DNA of 17,786 nucleotides from Chitinophagaceae bacterium UBA3961 (GTDB lineage Bacteria > Bacteroidota > Bacteroidia > Chitinophagales > Chitinophagaceae). The stretch spans positions 1 through 17,786 of the forward strand of contig DGDD01000028.1 in assembly GCA_002385265.1 (NCBI GenBank), in the 5' to 3' direction. The position numbers and the translations under genes are program-made. Below are positions 16,201-17,786 of the stretch, piece by piece (within the stretch, counting starts at the first letter, position 1; every line of letters starts with the position of its first letter). The notes beneath the pieces were generated by a model. That model was not told the DNA's origin. It saw nothing but the letters and a program-made list of their open reading frames with translations, and searched no databases.

Positions 16201-16467
16201 TTATGCTTCTACGCGAGCCAATACCTCGTCGTACATTTTTTTGGTTTCCGGCATCATGGCCTCAACATCTAGCTGAACCTGGGGGATGATATCCAATAAA
16301 GTATGGATACGACCTTCCATTTGCAGGAATTTGTTCAGAACAACTACCTTTTTTTGTTCTAGGATACAGTACCCGCTTTGGAAAGTCCCACGCTCGTAAC
16401 GGACGATATAGCCCGATTCTTCCAGGATCCTTTCTAACTTATCCAATGTGGTTTGATTGTATTTCAT
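16201..16467 (-). CDS. Conserved hypothetical protein, 88 residues
   Basis: A small soluble protein from ATG 16467-16465. It starts MKYNQTTLDKLERILEESGY, followed by YIVRYERGTFQSGYCILEQKKVVVLNKF, a compact beta-rich stretch, and a helical tail (MMPETKKMYDEVLARVEA). It has no signal peptide, membrane segment or known catalytic motif. The sequence looks like a short protein family I associate with Bacteroidota (IVRYExGxFxSGYCxLxxxKVVVxNKF), but I cannot give a function. A perfect -7 element (TAAATTTG, 16496-16489 on the minus strand) lies 21 bp before the ATG and a terminator follows, so it has its own transcript. Adjacent on the same strand is the PhnP-like hydrolase, which may be a functional partner (inference only). 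Confidence 0.85.
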   Translation of the reverse strand: MKYNQTTLDKLERILEESGYIVRYERGTFQSGYCILEQKKVVVLNKFLQMEGRIHTLLDIIPQVQLDVEAMMPETKKMYDEVLARVEA

Positions 16468-16488
16468 AGTTGATACTTAAAATCGGGT

Positions 16489-16496
16489 CAAATTTA
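16489..16496 (-). promoter_or_regulatory. -7 promoter element of the 88-residue protein gene
   Basis: TAAATTTG on the minus strand, an exact TAnnTTTG, 21 bp before the ATG. No clear TTTG at the -33 distance. Confidence 0.5.
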
Positions 16497-16536
16497 CCGT
16501 ATTAGGCGCCGGAATGGTAAAATGGGGGGTAGGATG

Positions 16537-16545
16537 TTATCCACA
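16537..16545 (+). other. Single consensus DnaA box
   Basis: TTATCCACA is an exact match to the consensus 9-mer. It is alone; no further boxes or AT-rich unwinding region are seen nearby, so this is not read as an origin. It may be chance or a titration/regulatory site. Confidence 0.3.
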
Positions 16546-16736
16546 AGTGGTGGGTAACCAAAAAGTTACAAGAAAAGTGCTGGAGGTATTGAGTTGTTTG
16601 GTGATTGAGTGGGGCTTGTCGGGATTTGCCTTTAAAGGCACAAAAGCTGTACACAGTAATAAAATCAGGATTTCGAAATAATTAGATCAAAGATATCTTT
16701 TTCGGTCCATACAGGAGAATGAACAGGAAGTTGGTC
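16546..16736. other. Intergenic region without an intact gene
   Basis: Holds a 14-base palindrome (TGCCTTT/AAAGGCA, 16627-16640) and, on the minus strand, a short open stretch ending in TGA (16667-16665) that reads IYRADQLPVHSPVWTEKDI and then FDLIISKS. This stretch resembles part of the frame at 16790-16990 and looks like a remnant. Confidence 0.5.
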
Positions 16737-16765
16737 TGCGCGATAAATCGCGCATCTACATGCGC
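16737..16765. repeat. Two overlapping hairpins (REP-like)
   Basis: TGCGCGAT/ATCGCGCA (16737-16744 with 16747-16754) overlaps GCGCAT/ATGCGC (16750-16755 with 16760-16765). The arms share bases, so only one hairpin can form at a time. The centre GCGATAAATCGC is the inverse of GCGATTTATCGC at 16785-16796. Confidence 0.7.
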
Positions 16766-16777
16766 TCAATATAAAAA

Positions 16778-16803
16778 GCCCGCCGCGATTTATCGCGGCG
16801 GGC
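16778..16803. repeat. Perfect 26-bp GC-rich palindrome (REP-like or terminator hairpin)
   Basis: Arms 16778-16789 and 16792-16803 pair without a mismatch around a TT centre. It is flanked by AAAAA upstream (16773-16777), so on the minus strand it is followed by a T run and could act as a terminator for the frame at 16790-16990, whose stop codon lies at its centre. Confidence 0.85.
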
Positions 16804-16990
16804 CTATTTTCCGAAACCTCTTGTTATTATTTTGAGTAAGTACAGGCTTGTATCCGTTCATGTTCTGAACATAAAAATCGCTAACAAAATTAATAAGCGA
16901 ATTTATTTCATTCCATGCAGAGGAGCGAACAGGAAAAGGAATAGGTGCGTGAACTGCTATGTCGCCGAATGGAACTCCCATGTATTGCAT
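16790..16990 (-). CDS. Hypothetical 66-residue frame, probably a fragment
   Basis: Opens at ATG 16990 with MQYMGVPFGDIAVHAPIPF, followed by PVRSSAWNEINSLINFVSDF and YVQNMNGYKPVLTQNNNKRF, then ends IGPPR with the stop in the centre of a palindrome. The middle part resembles the shorter frame at 16665-16750 (FPVRSSAWNEI against LPVHSPVWTEKDI). There is no signal peptide or known motif. A small IR (ATGTTC-T-GAACAT, 16860-16872) lies inside it. It could be a real small gene, but the similarity to a second fragment and the palindromes suggest decayed ends of a mobile or repeated element. Confidence 0.3.
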   Translation of the reverse strand: MQYMGVPFGDIAVHAPIPFPVRSSAWNEINSLINFVSDFYVQNMNGYKPVLTQNNNKRFRKIGPPR

Positions 16991-17057
16991 TTAAACAATT
17001 TAACATGCTAGAAGGTCTAAAAACATACGATCTGAGTATTTCGTTCTTAACCGGGTT

Positions 17058-17492
17058 TTATTTTATAACAACCTTACAATTATTACAAGTAATTTCTTTA
17101 AAGGAGTAAGTCAACCTTTTTAAATAAAGCTGGCGCCCTATAATTTCCTCCCACGACTTCTCCTTGATAACATTTTCATCGAATACGAAAACTTCTAGCG
17201 TGTCAAATTTCAAGAGAAATTTCTGACCAATTGTATCAGTAAGAGGCAGGCGGAAAAGCTTTTTGTTGGTTTTAGCATTCACATGGAATATCGAGTCATT
17301 AGCCAAAATATATTCTTTACTAGTAAACTTAAAACTAGAGTCAGAAAATCCAAAATTGGGGACACAATAAACCGAGATTGGCAACTTATTCACAACCTCT
17401 ATCTGATTATTGGTGACTCTTTTTGAAAAACAAACAAATGAAAAAAAAGGCACTAACAGAACAAAACTAATTTTCTTGACCAGCTTTCTCAT
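17058..17492 (-). CDS. Hypothetical exported protein of a probable Bacteroidota-restricted family, 144 residues
   Basis: The ATG at 17492 begins a signal-like segment (MRKLVKKISFVLLVPFFSF, then VCF). A cysteine at 21 could be lipidated, but the preceding residues do not fit a good lipobox. The rest is beta-rich: IEVVNKLPISVYCVP, then SIFHVNAKTNKKLFRLPLTD, then DTLEVFVFDENVI, KSWEEI, and YLKRLTYSFKEI at the end. The order DTLxxFxFDxxxI - W - YLKRxxxSxxxI is a pattern I associate with a short hypothetical family in Bacteroidota; no function is established to my knowledge. It lacks neighbours of known function. The codon use is more AT-rich than the core genes to the left, in keeping with an accessory region. 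Confidence 0.65.
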   Translation of the reverse strand: MRKLVKKISFVLLVPFFSFVCFSKRVTNNQIEVVNKLPISVYCVPNFGFSDSSFKFTSKEYILANDSIFHVNAKTNKKLFRLPLTDTIGQKFLLKFDTLEVFVFDENVIKEKSWEEIIGRQLYLKRLTYSFKEITCNNCKVVIK

Positions 17493-17513
17493 GCAAGTAA
17501 ATTTCGAGTTTTT

Positions 17514-17615
17514 TTATTCGTTTTCTCTTAAAGTAGCATTATAAAATTCAATTTTACAGGAATCAGATACATTCGGGTGACCTAAAGCTGTCATTGAAGA
17601 AAGAAGAGTTAGCAT
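17514..17615 (-). pseudogene. Short secreted-protein-like fragment, 33 codons
   Basis: ATG 17615 to TAA 17516-17514 reads MLTLLSSMTALGHPNVSDSC and then KIEFYNATLRENE. The start looks like the end of a signal peptide followed by a mature N-terminus, then the frame stops 22 bp before the gene at 17492. A stop lies a few codons upstream of the ATG. It may be a truncated relative of a small exported protein, or chance. Confidence 0.2.
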
Positions 17616-17786
17616 GTATACTGAAGTCTTTTAGCAATTAATAACCAATGGGATTACGTGGGCCAAAACACAATGTTTGATCGGAAGAAATACTACTTTC
17701 TAATTTGTACACCTACAACTGCATTCCATATTACTTAGCATCACTGGAATCTACAAGCTGGAAATTATATAATACTTATCTAATTA
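17616..17786. other. Right-end region with no feature recognised
   Basis: AT-rich; no open frame, hairpin or promoter pattern that I would defend. Confidence 0.4.

Noticed and set aside
16537..16545. Replication origin suggested by the DnaA box
   Set aside because: Only one box, no AT-rich unwinding element, no dnaA or dnaN nearby.

Overview
The window looks like a chromosomal segment of a Bacteroidota bacterium, most likely Chitinophagaceae or a close relative (family level is inference). Grounds: a C-terminal type IX secretion sorting domain, several copies of the Bacteroidota -7 promoter element TAnnTTTG just upstream of genes, moderately AT-rich DNA, and protein families typical of the phylum. 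No phage, insertion sequence with transposase, or CRISPR array is visible.

Layout. Positions 1-1984 (minus) hold the first 661 codons of a bifunctional (p)ppGpp synthetase/hydrolase that runs off the left edge. It diverges from a tRNA-Leu(UAG) gene (2079-2160) with a well-formed promoter and terminator. Then come a tandem-domain universal stress protein (2354-3184) and a proteostasis block on the plus strand: trigger factor, two different ClpP peptidases in tandem, and ClpX (3256-7539). Strong hairpin terminators follow tig, the second clpP and clpX, and clpX has its own promoter overlapping the preceding terminator. The block is therefore several transcription units, with clpP1-clpP2 most likely cotranscribed. 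A 57-residue small protein and a repeat-bearing spacer follow (7541-8248).

An acyl-CoA dehydrogenase (8249-9388, minus) diverges from a large secreted multidomain protein with Ig-like repeats and a T9SS signal (9566-12709). A 16-bp inverted repeat in the shared upstream region is a candidate operator. Next are a membrane-anchored double helix-hairpin-helix protein (minus), a possible 67-residue ORF, and a soluble hybrid histidine kinase/response regulator (13880-15358). The kinase gene overlaps tail to tail by 42 bp with a PhnP-like metallo-beta-lactamase-fold hydrolase (minus). A conserved small protein lies upstream of the hydrolase.

The right end (16468-17786) is accessory in character. 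It has few genes, dense REP-like palindromes, two related degraded coding fragments, a hypothetical exported protein of a family I associate with Bacteroidota, and a short secreted-protein-like fragment.

Functionally, Rel, Usp, trigger factor and ClpXP form a stress and protein quality-control neighbourhood. The strongest candidates for something less described are the pair of divergent ClpP subunits, of which ClpP2 has a replaced, acidic N-terminus, and the palindrome-plus-fragment element at about 16665-16990.
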